Source: Bacteroidaceae bacterium (lineage in GTDB: Bacteria; Bacteroidota; Bacteroidia; Bacteroidales; Bacteroidaceae). From it: DNA of 41,950 nucleotides. The stretch spans positions 1 to 41,950 of the forward strand of contig JAKSLI010000024.1 of the NCBI GenBank assembly GCA_024401305.1. The letters are read 5' to 3'. Shown one piece after another: positions 8,771 through 17,404 of this stretch. Each line of letters begins with the position of its first letter. The first letter of the stretch is position 1. The translations under genes were made by a program, and so were the position numbers. The notes beneath the pieces are model-generated. The model worked only from the letters and a program-made list of their open reading frames with translations, made no database searches and was not told where the DNA came from.

Positions 8771-9106
8771 TTACTTCTTTGTAATCTTCACGCCTCGCTT
8801 GGAGATGGCTTTCTGCTCTCGTGGTATAAGGAGGTCAATCATCATGCGATGGCGAGAGCCCATCTTGTCGTGAACGATATATACTCCATAACCTTCTACA
8901 TGAATCTTCGTGCCAATAGGATACTTCTTCAGAAGGTCGCGAGAAACAGCACAGATGCGCTGTTTTGTAGGGTTGGTGATAACAGTGCCGTCTGCTGTCT
9001 TCTTGCCATTGGCAGCGTAGTACATCGTAAGCGTTACGGTGTCTTGTGCCAGACAGTACGAGGCAAATGAGGTTAAAAGGAAAAAGATAGCGATTAGTTT
9101 TCTCAT
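8771..9106 (-). CDS. Small exported 3D-domain (double-psi barrel) protein
   Basis: The 111-residue product has a signal peptide (1-20, ending CLA) and then a compact domain like the 3D / RlpA-type double-psi beta-barrel. Recognisable elements are TMYYAANGKKTADG (27-40), the PIGTKIHVEGYG strand-loop (63-74) and two conserved-looking aspartates at D80 (HDKMGS) and D91 (MMIDLL). Such folds bind or cleave peptidoglycan glycan strands in MltA/RlpA relatives, so a wall-associated role is likely. It starts 3 bp after the stop of the DUF1593 gene, so the two are co-transcribed. At this size it is little more than the bare domain. Confidence 0.72.
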   Translation of the reverse strand: MRKLIAIFFLLTSFASYCLAQDTVTLTMYYAANGKKTADGTVITNPTKQRICAVSRDLLKKYPIGTKIHVEGYGVYIVHDKMGSRHRMMIDLLIPREQKAISKRGVKITKK

Positions 9107-9109
9107 GAA

Positions 9110-10495
9110 TTACCAAACTTTAATTACAATTCTACGATATGATACGAGGTGGAAAGGACCATTGTCATGGACCTCGCAAATAATATGTGCGTCTTGCTTG
9201 CCGAAATCCTTCGGTATTGTAACCTTTATTATTGATGCTTCAGGATCATCTATCCTGACAGGTTTGCCTATTTCTCTCTGTTGCCACCAGTTGAAGGTAA
9301 GTTTGTCACCTTCCTTATCTGTTGTTTTTGAGGCATCAATGGTGACAGTCTTTCCGGCAGAAGCATTGATAACCAATGGTGCAATGCCCTTTCTGCCATT
9401 TACTATAATCTGAGGATTGGTGTTTCCTGTGCCATTCTCTGCCCATGCCATGCGTGCAGCAAAGTCGTTGAATTCATCAGTGTAGAATCTTTTCTCGTAT
9501 GAATCGGATATCCTCTTATACGAATCTTCCCAGTTTGTCCAAGCGAAGGTAAGGCTGTCTGGAGACATTCCGTAAACATGGTAACCACCCCACCCCACTT
9601 GCTCAGGCTTCTCAGGATCGTTAAGCCCGTTTGGCATGAGATGCAAGAAGCTTGGAGTATCGCCTTCAACGCCCCATTTGTATGTAGGATAAACCTGTCC
9701 CATTTCTGTCTTTGTGCTTTGGATAAGGTTGACATACTGCTGCCAGTGGCGCTTGCCAAGTTCATTCTGGTTAAGCCATGCCGATTCATCCCAGATGAAT
9801 AGCAGATCGTCAGCAAACTCCTTGCGAAGCCACTGGTGAGAACTGTAAGCACGGTTCATTCGCATTGAATACTGCATGTCCTGATCCGTGATTGTATAGA
9901 TGCGGAATTTCTGCACAAACTTCTTAAGTTCTTCTGGAGAGCGCGTCTTCTTTACTTTCCAAATGGCTTGTGCTAGAGTATTGGAACCACCCCATGAAGC
10001 AACCCATATTGGTCGTGGGTCGTTCTCATCTGCAAGTTTAATGAGGAATTCACTTCCCGGAGAGTCGTTTCCTTCGCCAATCACGCCTATTCCCGCCTTC
10101 TGACTTCCCATCATCACACGGCTTCGCAGATATTTCGCGCTTGGCCAATAGCCTAGTTTTTGCTTGCCATTCTCGGCAAAGAGTGAGTTGAAACCAACCT
10201 GTCCTGAACGCTTCATGAGTTTTTTCACATCCGTTTCGTAAGCATCTACAACCTTGTTCAGATATTCCGCCCACTCCTCTGGATAAGGGTCACAGTTCCA
10301 ACCAATTGTAGTGCATATAGCCTCTATCTCGAAGCAATCGGCATAAGCAAGAAGCCGGACGGCAGATTCGTTGTCGTCAGGTTCCACATCGGCAGGACCA
10401 ATGTCTGTCATCACGACGAGACGCGGTTTCAAGTCCTGCTGGGCATTAACGCAAGTTGTTGTTAAGAGAAAAAGGAAAATGTATAAGAATCTCAT
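9110..10495 (-). CDS. DUF1593 (Sde182-like, nucleoside-hydrolase-like) exported protein
   Basis: The protein has a signal peptide ending VNAQ and then the DUF1593 opening RLVVMTDIGPADVEPDDNES. This acidic loop recalls the metal-binding Asp cluster of nucleoside hydrolases. The C-terminal 90 residues form an Ig-like, beta-rich domain (from about GRKGIAPLVINASAGKTVTI) as in Sde182-like proteins. The substrate is unknown; relatives are often labelled cellulose-binding or nucleoside-hydrolase-like. I place the start at 10495 (MRFLYIFLF). A longer frame from 10516 adds seven residues (MTNDWRI) that are simply translated heptamer repeat. The gene lies between the permease gene and the 3D-domain gene. 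Confidence 0.8.
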   Translation of the reverse strand: MRFLYIFLFLLTTTCVNAQQDLKPRLVVMTDIGPADVEPDDNESAVRLLAYADCFEIEAICTTIGWNCDPYPEEWAEYLNKVVDAYETDVKKLMKRSGQVGFNSLFAENGKQKLGYWPSAKYLRSRVMMGSQKAGIGVIGEGNDSPGSEFLIKLADENDPRPIWVASWGGSNTLAQAIWKVKKTRSPEELKKFVQKFRIYTITDQDMQYSMRMNRAYSSHQWLRKEFADDLLFIWDESAWLNQNELGKRHWQQYVNLIQSTKTEMGQVYPTYKWGVEGDTPSFLHLMPNGLNDPEKPEQVGWGGYHVYGMSPDSLTFAWTNWEDSYKRISDSYEKRFYTDEFNDFAARMAWAENGTGNTNPQIIVNGRKGIAPLVINASAGKTVTIDASKTTDKEGDKLTFNWWQQREIGKPVRIDDPEASIIKVTIPKDFGKQDAHIICEVHDNGPFHLVSYRRIVIKVW

Positions 10496-10503
10496 TATTC
10501 GCC

Positions 10504-10545
10504 AGTCATTAGTCATTAGTCATTACTCAATCGTCATTACTCATC
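10504..10545. repeat. 7-bp tandem repeat array (AGTCATT type)
   Basis: Six consecutive heptamers in exact register: AGTCATT three times, then ACTCAAT, CGTCATT and ACTCATC. The array fills the gap between the permease stop codon and the DUF1593 start. The same units recur at 24716-24750. Confidence 0.85.
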
Positions 10546-10546
10546 A

Positions 10547-11794
10547 TCACTCATACCTCATTACCTTCGCCGGACTGATATGAGAAACGAGCATGCTCGG
10601 CAAGATAAGGATGAGAGAGCAGATAATGAATGTGCAGATGTTTATGAAAAGAATCACAGGGAAATTGATTTCAAGCGGAACTTCTGCCACGAAATATACG
10701 GATGGGTCGAGCTTTATGATGCCAGTAAACTCCTGTAAATACATGAGTGCAAGGGCAAGAATATTACCAATGGCAAGTCCTTTGCACACAATGAACAGCG
10801 CAAGCCAAATGAATGTGTGGCGGATTCCTTGATTGCGCATGCCAAGGGCTTTGAGCAAACCTATCATATTGGTGCGTTCAAGAATGATGATGAGCAAACC
10901 GGAGATCATCGTAAATCCAGCGACAGCAACCATCAGTCCTAGGATAATCCAGACATTGAGGTCAAGAAGGTCGAGCCAAGAGAAGATGCCAGGATACATG
11001 TTGAGCACAGTTTCCGAAGAATAGGTCTCTTCGTTGCGGTCAATCTTGCGGTTTATTTGCTTCACGAAACGCTTGGCAACGACATCAAGTTCAGCGAAAT
11101 CCTTTATCAGCACCTCCGCACCATCTGCTTCGTCGTCCTTATATTCGTTGAGTTTCTGGGTTGTCTTGAAATCCGTAAACGAAAGCGACTCATCGAAGGC
11201 AGTGAGGTTTGTCTGATAAACTCCCACAACATTGAACTTTCGTGTTCTTACTTTCTCTCCATTTATGAAATAAGCAAAGACATCATCGCCTGCTTTCAAT
11301 TGAAGTTTGTCAGCTTGAGTCTTTGAAACAAGTATCTCTCGCGATGCCTTTGTCATTGAGAACTTAGGCAAACGACCCTCTATTATATTCTCGCCAATAA
11401 ACTGAGTGTCAAAGCTTTCGCCAACGCCCTTTATCTGAATGCCGAGAAAATCGTTGTCGGTCTTCAATATGCCTTGAGTCAATGTGTAGGGCGAAACTGA
11501 CTTGACGCCTTCAATGCCTTTAATGACGGCAATCATGGAGTCGCCCATAATGACAGGCGCTTGCTCAAAGCCATGCATCGAAAGGAAGTTACCTACCGTG
11601 ATATGACTTCCGAAACCGATGACCTTATTCTTTATCGTATGCTTGAAACCTAAGACTACAGCTACAGAAACAACCATCACAGCAATGCCAATAGCAATGC
11701 CTGCCATCGCAATCTTGATAGCAGGGTTGCTAACCTTCTTCGTCTTGTCTGGAGTAGAATAAAGGCGGCGGGCTATGGAGAAGGAAAGAGCCAA
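10547..11794 (-). CDS. LolC/LolE-family ABC transporter permease (FtsX-like)
   Basis: The 415-residue inner-membrane protein has the layout of lipoprotein-release permeases. It opens with the motif SIARRLYS, has a first membrane helix (about 27-50, GIAIGIAVMVVSVAVVLGF), then a large periplasmic domain. Three membrane helices follow near 275-300, 320-345 and 375-400, and the tail is SPAKVMRYE. The family takes outer-membrane lipoproteins from the inner membrane and hands them to LolA, powered by the LolD ATPase, which is not in this window. An in-frame TAA lies two codons upstream of the TTG at 11794, so TTG is the only sensible start. Both that stop and the TTG come from the adjacent heptamer array. 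Confidence 0.85.
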   Translation of the reverse strand: MALSFSIARRLYSTPDKTKKVSNPAIKIAMAGIAIGIAVMVVSVAVVLGFKHTIKNKVIGFGSHITVGNFLSMHGFEQAPVIMGDSMIAVIKGIEGVKSVSPYTLTQGILKTDNDFLGIQIKGVGESFDTQFIGENIIEGRLPKFSMTKASREILVSKTQADKLQLKAGDDVFAYFINGEKVRTRKFNVVGVYQTNLTAFDESLSFTDFKTTQKLNEYKDDEADGAEVLIKDFAELDVVAKRFVKQINRKIDRNEETYSSETVLNMYPGIFSWLDLLDLNVWIILGLMVAVAGFTMISGLLIIILERTNMIGLLKALGMRNQGIRHTFIWLALFIVCKGLAIGNILALALMYLQEFTGIIKLDPSVYFVAEVPLEINFPVILFINICTFIICSLILILPSMLVSHISPAKVMRYE

Positions 11795-11839
11795 GTATTA
11801 AGTAATAAGTAATAAGTATTAAGTAATAAGTATGATTAC
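11793..11839. repeat. 7-bp tandem repeat array ending AAGTATGATTAC
   Basis: AAGTATT, AAGTAAT, AAGTAAT, AAGTATT, AAGTAAT and AAGTATG in register, then ATTAC. The same unit and the same terminal AAGTATGATTAC occur at 26277-26316, and in reverse orientation at 24753-24792. Confidence 0.9.
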
Positions 11840-11870
11840 CATGGGAGATTGAAAAAGTTCCTCCTTGGGG

Positions 11871-13076
11871 TTATGGGGTTACGGTTCTTCCAGGATAAGC
11901 TTCTAGAGCCTTCTGGAGAACGACGAGAGCTCGCATGAGATCTTCCTTCTTAAGCACATAGGCGATACGCACTTGGTTGATGCCTGCTCCCGGCGTAGTA
12001 TAGAAACCAGATGCAGGTGCCATCATGACAGTCTCGCCTTCATACTCAAACTTCTCAAGACACCAACGGCAGAACTTCTCGCTGTCGTCAACAGGAAGCT
12101 GGGCCACAGTGTAGAAAGCGCCCATTGGTATTGGAGAATAAACACCAGGAATACGGTTCAAACCATCAATCAAGCACTTACGACGCTCCACATACTCGTC
12201 ATACACATCGCGGTAATAATCCTCTGGTGCATCGAGGGAAGCTTCTGCGATAATCTGTCCGATAAGAGGTGGCGAAAGGCGTGCCTGACAGAACTTCATA
12301 ACAGCCTGACGAATCTCTTCGTTCTTTGTGATAAGCGCACCAATACGAACGCCACATTCAGAATAACGCTTTGAAACAGAGTCGATTAGCACCACATTCT
12401 GTTCAATGCCTTCAAGGTGGCAAGCAGAAATGTAAGGAGAACCAGTATAGATATATTCGCGATAAACTTCGTCAGAGAAGAGGTAAAGGTCGTACTTCTT
12501 CACGAGGTCGCGAATCTGGTTCATCTCACGGCGTGTGTAGAGATAACCTGTAGGGTTGTTAGGGTTACAGATGAGTATCGCGCGTGTGCGTTCATTAATT
12601 AACTCCTCAAACTTCTCAACCTTTGGCAGAGAGAAACCTTCCTCGATAGTCGTAGCAATAGTACGAATCTTAGCACCGGCAGAAATTGCAAACGCCATGT
12701 AGTTAGCATAAGCAGGTTCCGGCACGATAATCTCATCGCCAGGGTTAAGGCATGCCATGAAACTGAACAATACCGCCTCTGAACCGCCACAAGTAATGAT
12801 GATATCGTCGGCTGTGACATTGATATCATACTTCTTGTAGTAGTCAACAAGTTTCTCGCGATAGCTCAAATAGCCCTGTGAAGGAGAATATTCGAGTATT
12901 TCGCGGTCAACATTCTTCATCGCATCAAGCGCCACCTGTGGTGTTGGAAGGTCAGGTTGACCGATGTTCAGGTGGTAAACCTTTGTGCCACGCTTCTTTG
13001 CAGCAGCAGCAAGTGGAGCTAGTTTACGAATAGGCGACTGTGGCATTTCTACGCCACGAAGAGATATTTTTGGCAT
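11871..13076 (-). CDS. PLP-dependent class I/II aminotransferase
   Basis: This 401-residue cytoplasmic enzyme is of the aspartate-aminotransferase fold type I. Visible landmarks are NIGQPDLPTP (37-46), NPNNPTG (171-177), the PLP-contacting aspartate D202 in LFSDEVYREY, and the Schiff-base lysine K236 in DSVSKRYSECGVRIG. A C-terminal arginine in GINQVRIAYV would bind the substrate carboxylate. Family members use aspartate, alanine, phenylalanine or similar amino donors, and the substrate cannot be fixed from sequence alone. The length is normal for the family. It lies 31 bp downstream of the porin gene and upstream of the LolC/E-type gene on the same strand. Confidence 0.9.
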   Translation of the reverse strand: MPKISLRGVEMPQSPIRKLAPLAAAAKKRGTKVYHLNIGQPDLPTPQVALDAMKNVDREILEYSPSQGYLSYREKLVDYYKKYDINVTADDIIITCGGSEAVLFSFMACLNPGDEIIVPEPAYANYMAFAISAGAKIRTIATTIEEGFSLPKVEKFEELINERTRAILICNPNNPTGYLYTRREMNQIRDLVKKYDLYLFSDEVYREYIYTGSPYISACHLEGIEQNVVLIDSVSKRYSECGVRIGALITKNEEIRQAVMKFCQARLSPPLIGQIIAEASLDAPEDYYRDVYDEYVERRKCLIDGLNRIPGVYSPIPMGAFYTVAQLPVDDSEKFCRWCLEKFEYEGETVMMAPASGFYTTPGAGINQVRIAYVLKKEDLMRALVVLQKALEAYPGRTVTP

Positions 13077-13107
13077 TTTCTAATTTATTTTTGCTTGCAA
13101 CGAATGT

Positions 13108-15357
13108 TTAATTAAAGAAGTTCCAGCTAACTCCAAATCGAATCAGCGAGCTGTTCTGCGGATAATGAGGGGCAAGGAAATAGTTGCCTGCGGTCTGGTT
13201 AACATGACTCATCATCACAAAGAAGCGAGCGTGCTTGAGATGGAAGTTCGCATAGACATTTATGATTGGGTAGTTGCCTACCTTTATGTTATTATCTCCG
13301 TTCTCTTGAGAACAATAAAGTCCGAGAGTCGGGTTATAGTCTGGAGCGACATAGGAAGTGAAGTATCTTGCATCAGCACCAAGTTCAGTGTCCAGCACCT
13401 TTGCAATCCTGAACTTCAGATAGAGGTTTGCGTATGCATTGAACTCAGGCACGGCAACTGCTGCTTGGTCGGAGGAGTTCTGATAGGTAAGTACGGTTTC
13501 CAGATTAACCGGTCCTATCTTGAAGTCCTGCATGAGTTGTGCAGTAAGCAACGATATGTTGCCACTTTGACGAACCTTCACATCATAGTTCTTGCGAAGG
13601 AAAGACTTTGGTTCTATCGAGTATGAATTGGCAAAATACGTGAATCCGTCAAGATTGTCGTAAGCCACGCGAAGCTTTGTCTTCGTCTTGCCGATGTTCA
13701 GCAGACCTTCCACATGCGAATGTGTCTGAATAGCAAGTTCGTCATCGCCTTCATTATCCCACCAATAGTGCTTGCTATGATATTTGCCATAATAGAACGA
13801 CGGCGTTTCCCTATGGAAGAAAGCCTTAGCCTGAAGCGAAACGGTGTCGCCGAAGAGCGAGAAGTTCATGTCGCCATCGGCATCAAGATAGAGATCGCCA
13901 GCCGTTGGACCTACAACGAATGTCTCGAGCTGCACATTGTAATGGAACATGTTTCCGAGCGACTTCTGCAACTGACCGCCGAGAGTGATGTGATTCTCAT
14001 TTTCCCTCTTAAGCCATCCTTCCTCATCAGGCAGAACATAACTGCGAAGTTCATGGGAAGCAAACAGTTTCAAGCCCATTGGCACCCACTTGTTGAAACC
14101 TTCAAGCATTGCTATAGCGAAGTTGTTCTTCAGGCAGAAATGCTTTGTAATGTCGCGGATAGAATCGTTGCCGTAGGTTCCGTTGCCGTAAGTTGGCAGA
14201 TAAGTGTTTGCGTAATAGCCCTCAGGCGAAGCGTAAGCCTGGTAGATGCGTTTGTAGTTGGCGAAGTTGAGCGTGTGGATGAAACTTGTCACAGGCACAT
14301 ACTCGTTCTTGAGCCAAGTGGTGTCGAGTTTCTCTTCTACAAATTCGCCTGATGCCTTCTTCGCGGCAAGTTCCTTATTGTAATCATCCAGGTCGAAATC
14401 TTCGCCTTGCTCCATCTTTGCCTTTGCCAGAGCGCGCTTTGCATCGTTCTCAACTTTTGCCTTGTGAGCAAATTTCTTGGCTGCAATCTCCTGCTCATTC
14501 ATTGGCACCTTGCGGTTGAAGCCCACATTGTAGCGCTGTGAGAAGAAGATCTTCTGATTGTCGTTTCTGTTCCAGTTTCGTGAAAGGACAGATGGGATTT
14601 CAGCCTCCGAATAGTTGTCATTGAAACTCTCCGGATGCTTGATGTACTCATCGTCAGTGATTCCACCACTCTCTGCCACCTTCTGATGATTGAGGGAAAC
14701 GAGTGCATGGGCATTGTATCTGTCGCCAATGTAAGAACCGTAGATTGAGTAGTTGAAATGTGCGGTGCTGGCATTCTGGTAATAGCCCTTGCCGTAGATG
14801 TAGTCGAACTTCATGCCAAGACCTATCTTCTTGCCAGCATTTACGGCAAAGAGAGCTTTCAAATGGTCTTCGCCTGTATTGCCTGAACCGCAAGTGTTGA
14901 AACTGATGTTCGTGATTGGCGAAAGAGTGTTCGTGAAAAGGAACTCATCTGGCTGTGTGAGGAAGAAGTCGTAAGGATGAGAGAACACGAAATCGTCGCC
15001 AACAAATCGGTCGATGAAGATGCGGTTTATTCGCGGACTGCCCACATTTCCGAGGTTGTTGTACTCTCCGTACAACCCGTTTGTGAAGATGGAATTCTGG
15101 AAAAGATGAGAAAGCGTGTCTGGCTCGGCATCAATACGATCGCCGAAATAGCGGTCAACAGTCCACACCTTCAAGCCTTTCGGGAAATCCTGCTTGGCAT
15201 GGAGCGTGTCGCTTTGGCGGTTCAAGCCTGATTCAGAATACTGGTTACCCATTCCACCCGACGAGTTCATGTCGTTGGAATTAGTTCTGCGCTCAGACTG
15301 CGCGAGGGCAATCTGTGCGAAACAAGCAAGCAGTAATATGAGGATTTTTCTTTGCAA
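13108..15357 (-). CDS. Bacteroidetes putative porin
   Basis: A large outer-membrane protein that matches the Bacteroidetes 'putative porin' group. It has a signal peptide (MQRKILILLLACFAQIALAQ) and a Ser/Asn-rich linker. A conserved-looking N-terminal segment follows, with YNNLGNVGSPRINRIFIDR and SFNTCGSGNTGEDHLKALFA. The remainder is long beta-barrel sequence ending in the aromatic RFGVSWNFFN. No ATG is available near the signal peptide. I chose TTG at 15357, 18 bp past the preceding stop. A GTG at 15402 would overlap the upstream gene by 28 bp and add a charged stretch before the signal peptide. A charged insert near residues 300-340 (EIAAKKFAHKAKVENDAKRA) may be an exposed or periplasmic loop. 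Confidence 0.8.
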   Translation of the reverse strand: MQRKILILLLACFAQIALAQSERRTNSNDMNSSGGMGNQYSESGLNRQSDTLHAKQDFPKGLKVWTVDRYFGDRIDAEPDTLSHLFQNSIFTNGLYGEYNNLGNVGSPRINRIFIDRFVGDDFVFSHPYDFFLTQPDEFLFTNTLSPITNISFNTCGSGNTGEDHLKALFAVNAGKKIGLGMKFDYIYGKGYYQNASTAHFNYSIYGSYIGDRYNAHALVSLNHQKVAESGGITDDEYIKHPESFNDNYSEAEIPSVLSRNWNRNDNQKIFFSQRYNVGFNRKVPMNEQEIAAKKFAHKAKVENDAKRALAKAKMEQGEDFDLDDYNKELAAKKASGEFVEEKLDTTWLKNEYVPVTSFIHTLNFANYKRIYQAYASPEGYYANTYLPTYGNGTYGNDSIRDITKHFCLKNNFAIAMLEGFNKWVPMGLKLFASHELRSYVLPDEEGWLKRENENHITLGGQLQKSLGNMFHYNVQLETFVVGPTAGDLYLDADGDMNFSLFGDTVSLQAKAFFHRETPSFYYGKYHSKHYWWDNEGDDELAIQTHSHVEGLLNIGKTKTKLRVAYDNLDGFTYFANSYSIEPKSFLRKNYDVKVRQSGNISLLTAQLMQDFKIGPVNLETVLTYQNSSDQAAVAVPEFNAYANLYLKFRIAKVLDTELGADARYFTSYVAPDYNPTLGLYCSQENGDNNIKVGNYPIINVYANFHLKHARFFVMMSHVNQTAGNYFLAPHYPQNSSLIRFGVSWNFFN

Positions 15358-15374
15358 GTGAGCCTGTTTAGTTT

Positions 15375-15581
15375 TTACTTTCCAAGGAAACGGAAACAGC
15401 ACTCAGCCATCTTGAACACCATGGAACCAAGAATGACATAAGTGCCTGTAGTTTCGCTCTTGAATATATAAAGAGCCACACCGATAATAGCGCCAACAAC
15501 AAAAATCGTGTTGAGGACATTACGGATTACAAAATATTTTTTTCTGAGAGACTCCTCGTCTCTACGCGATTTTATTTCCAT
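15375..15581 (-). CDS. Small two-helix membrane protein
   Basis: The 68-residue protein has a charged N-terminus (KSRRDEESLRKKY), a membrane helix at about 22-42 (VLNTIFVVGAIIGVALYIF) and a second hydrophobic segment (about 46-62) followed by FLGK. Its start overlaps the end of the DUF4468 gene by 10 bp and it is followed closely by the porin gene. It is therefore almost certainly translated as part of that operon. Similar small proteins sit before putative porin genes in related genomes, as far as I recall. The function is unknown. Confidence 0.7.
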   Translation of the reverse strand: MEIKSRRDEESLRKKYFVIRNVLNTIFVVGAIIGVALYIFKSETTGTYVILGSMVFKMAECCFRFLGK

Positions 15582-16225
15582 AGATTACTTACCTGATTAA
15601 AGATTTCGTCCTTGCGGTCAATCATCTTCCTGCGGAACCTTGAAGAACCAGGATAGATCTTTGTACCATTCTTGTTGAGGGATTCCTCATCAGAAATCCA
15701 CTCTTCAGCAGAAAACAATCCGTTTCTGCCAGGCATATTCTCAGAATAATCAAATACAATGCGAGTGAGAGTGAGCTGCAGATGATTGTCAGTGCAGTTA
15801 GCAAAGAGTTTGTAAGAAGTCGCTGCACGGTCATGTACAATGGCATTCTTCTTGAAATCAATCCACTCCCTGACGTTTGTAGCAATGGAATGTTCCTTTG
15901 GATTAACGAGGGCTATCTGACTTCCCTTGAGTTGATTCTCCTGATGAGTGAAATCCTCAAGATACTGATAGAGGTCATCGTAAATCTGCTGTGCACTCTT
16001 GCCAGGAACATCAAGTTCAAGAGTCCACTGCACCTTGCCGTCAACCAATGGCGCTCCACCCTTCAGATACTTCTTGTCAATAACCTTTTTGCCTTTCTTC
16101 TTTACGCCGTCATCAACAGTTGTAGTCTGATTCTGGGATTTGATTTCTGATGGTCTTACCCAATCATTCTGGGCAGATGCCGCAAGCGGCAGGATTGTCA
16201 ATATTGCAAGTATTATTCTTTTCAT
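15572..16225 (-). CDS. DUF4468 domain exported protein
   Basis: The 217-residue product has a signal peptide (1-18, ending ASA) and a charged linker with a KKKGKK run. From about residue 58 it has a domain like DUF4468, which has a TBP-like fold: VDGKVQWTLELDVPGKSAQQ, then ALVNPKEHSIATNVREWIDF, then NHLQLTLTRIVFDYSE. DUF4468 proteins are periplasmic or surface proteins of Bacteroidetes with no assigned biochemical role. The gene heads the cluster 16225 to 13108 and has its own -7 element about 25 bp upstream. Confidence 0.78.
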   Translation of the reverse strand: MKRIILAILTILPLAASAQNDWVRPSEIKSQNQTTTVDDGVKKKGKKVIDKKYLKGGAPLVDGKVQWTLELDVPGKSAQQIYDDLYQYLEDFTHQENQLKGSQIALVNPKEHSIATNVREWIDFKKNAIVHDRAATSYKLFANCTDNHLQLTLTRIVFDYSENMPGRNGLFSAEEWISDEESLNKNGTKIYPGSSRFRRKMIDRKDEIFNQVSNLWK

Positions 16226-16250
16226 ATTATAGCATATATATAAATCGGGG

Positions 16251-16258
16251 CAAAATTA
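16251..16258 (-). promoter_or_regulatory. -7 promoter element for the DUF4468-porin operon
   Basis: Read on the minus strand it is TAATTTTG (TAnnTTTG consensus), about 25 bp before the start codon, which gives a very short leader. No TTTG element at the usual distance is evident. Confidence 0.5.
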
Positions 16259-16371
16259 CAAAAAATAAGGGCATAAAAAGAACAAATTGCAAGAAAACTG
16301 CATCTTTGCAAAACAAAAGGAAAAGTTTGTCAATGTTTTTCCTTCTTTTTAGAACTATTTATGTGCATTTA

Positions 16372-16430
16372 CAAAAGAAAAGCAAGCCCAATTCCAGAGT
16401 AAACCAAGGGAACTCCAAGACTGAGCTTGC
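16372..16430 (-). terminator. Terminator of the coiled-coil lipoprotein gene
   Basis: On the minus strand GCAAGCTCA pairs with TGGGCTTGC (9 bp with one G-T pair), followed by TTTTCTTTT. It starts 10 bp after the stop at 16441. Confidence 0.75.
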
Positions 16431-16440
16431 CTAACTATAA

Positions 16441-17214
16441 TCACTTTCCGAATACTTTGTCAAGACCCTTGCTTACAGCATCATTAGCCTTGCTCCTAGC
16501 ATCTTGCTTAGCCTTGTCAGCAGCCTGCTGCGCAGCTTCCTTCGCACTCTTTGGCGCGTTATCTATCTTTGACTTTACTTCGTCAACCTTGTTCTTCACC
16601 TCGTCAACTTTCGACTTGGCAGCATCGACTTTGTTCTTTACCTCGTCAACCTTAGCCTTTGCCTCATTTGCCTTATTCACAGCACCTTCCACCTTCTTTG
16701 CAGCCTCGCCTGCAACTCCCTGAGCGGCATCCTTTGCAGCGCCCTCTACGTCAGAGATTGCCTTTGCGCCTGACTCGCCAGCAACAGCCTTAACTGTTGA
16801 AGCCCAATCCTTTGCAGAAGCCTCAAGGTTATTGAGGTCAAGTTTCTCGGCAGAAGAAACGAAAGAAGATATAAGGGTGCTACCAGTAGCTGTAAGCTTA
16901 TCCTTGTTTTCCTTCACGAAGTTCTGGATCTTCTCAGCGTAAGTCTTAGCCTCATCAAGCTTGCCTTGCTCAACAAGTTTGGCAACCTGAACCTCCATCT
17001 TCTCAACACAATCCTCAACATCTTCTGGAGTGCCAATTTCAAGAGAAGCATCAAGGCTTTTAACTGCCGACTCTGCATCTGTCCAATCTGGTAAAACATT
17101 AACCTCCATCTCGTTTGCTGTAGAGTCTGCGTCACCACCATTACCTGCCTGATTGCCGCAAGATGTGAAAGTTACAGCGGCAACAGCCATTACTGAAAGA
17201 ATAATTTTTCTCAT
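16441..17214 (-). CDS. Alanine/lysine-rich coiled-coil lipoprotein
   Basis: The protein begins with a lipoprotein signal (MRKIILSVMAVAAVTFTSCG, lipid-anchor Cys at 19) and a short acidic linker. The rest is almost entirely helical. From about residue 160 to 235 it becomes a regular 11-residue-like repeat of the form VDEVKNKVDAAKSKVDEVKN, similar to apolipoprotein or LEA-type amphipathic helices. It ends SKGLDKVFGK. A separate promoter at 17335-17365 and a terminator at 16430 make it a single-gene unit. The start is placed at 17214; an in-frame ATG at 17223 adds three residues. The role is not known. Long helical lipoproteins often bridge or coat the periplasmic face, but that is inference. 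Confidence 0.7.
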   Translation of the reverse strand: MRKIILSVMAVAAVTFTSCGNQAGNGGDADSTANEMEVNVLPDWTDAESAVKSLDASLEIGTPEDVEDCVEKMEVQVAKLVEQGKLDEAKTYAEKIQNFVKENKDKLTATGSTLISSFVSSAEKLDLNNLEASAKDWASTVKAVAGESGAKAISDVEGAAKDAAQGVAGEAAKKVEGAVNKANEAKAKVDEVKNKVDAAKSKVDEVKNKVDEVKSKIDNAPKSAKEAAQQAADKAKQDARSKANDAVSKGLDKVFGK

Positions 17215-17334
17215 TTTTGTCAATTATTAGAATCTATTTAATATAACTTTTGTCATCAATAAATTTAACTTATAAGACTTATGATTCCGACGAAATATAA
17301 GTCCAATCAGTCTGATTTATTGATTATCTGACTG

Positions 17335-17365
17335 CAAAAGTAGAAAATGTTTGTATTACGACAAA
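17335..17365 (-). promoter_or_regulatory. Full Bacteroidetes promoter (-33 TTTG and -7 TACTTTTG)
   Basis: On the minus strand TTTG (17365-17362) and TACTTTTG (17342-17335) are separated by 19 bp, which fits the consensus. It gives a leader of about 115 nt that contains an imperfect palindrome (CAGTCTGAT / ATCTGACTG at 17308-17334). Confidence 0.7.
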
Positions 17366-17404
17366 ACAAAATCCAATTTTATTTTCCTCAACTGTTAATA
17401 AAGG

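Noticed and set aside
13714-14352. 212-residue plus-strand frame inside the porin gene
   Set aside because: It is antisense to strong beta-barrel coding sequence and has no family features.
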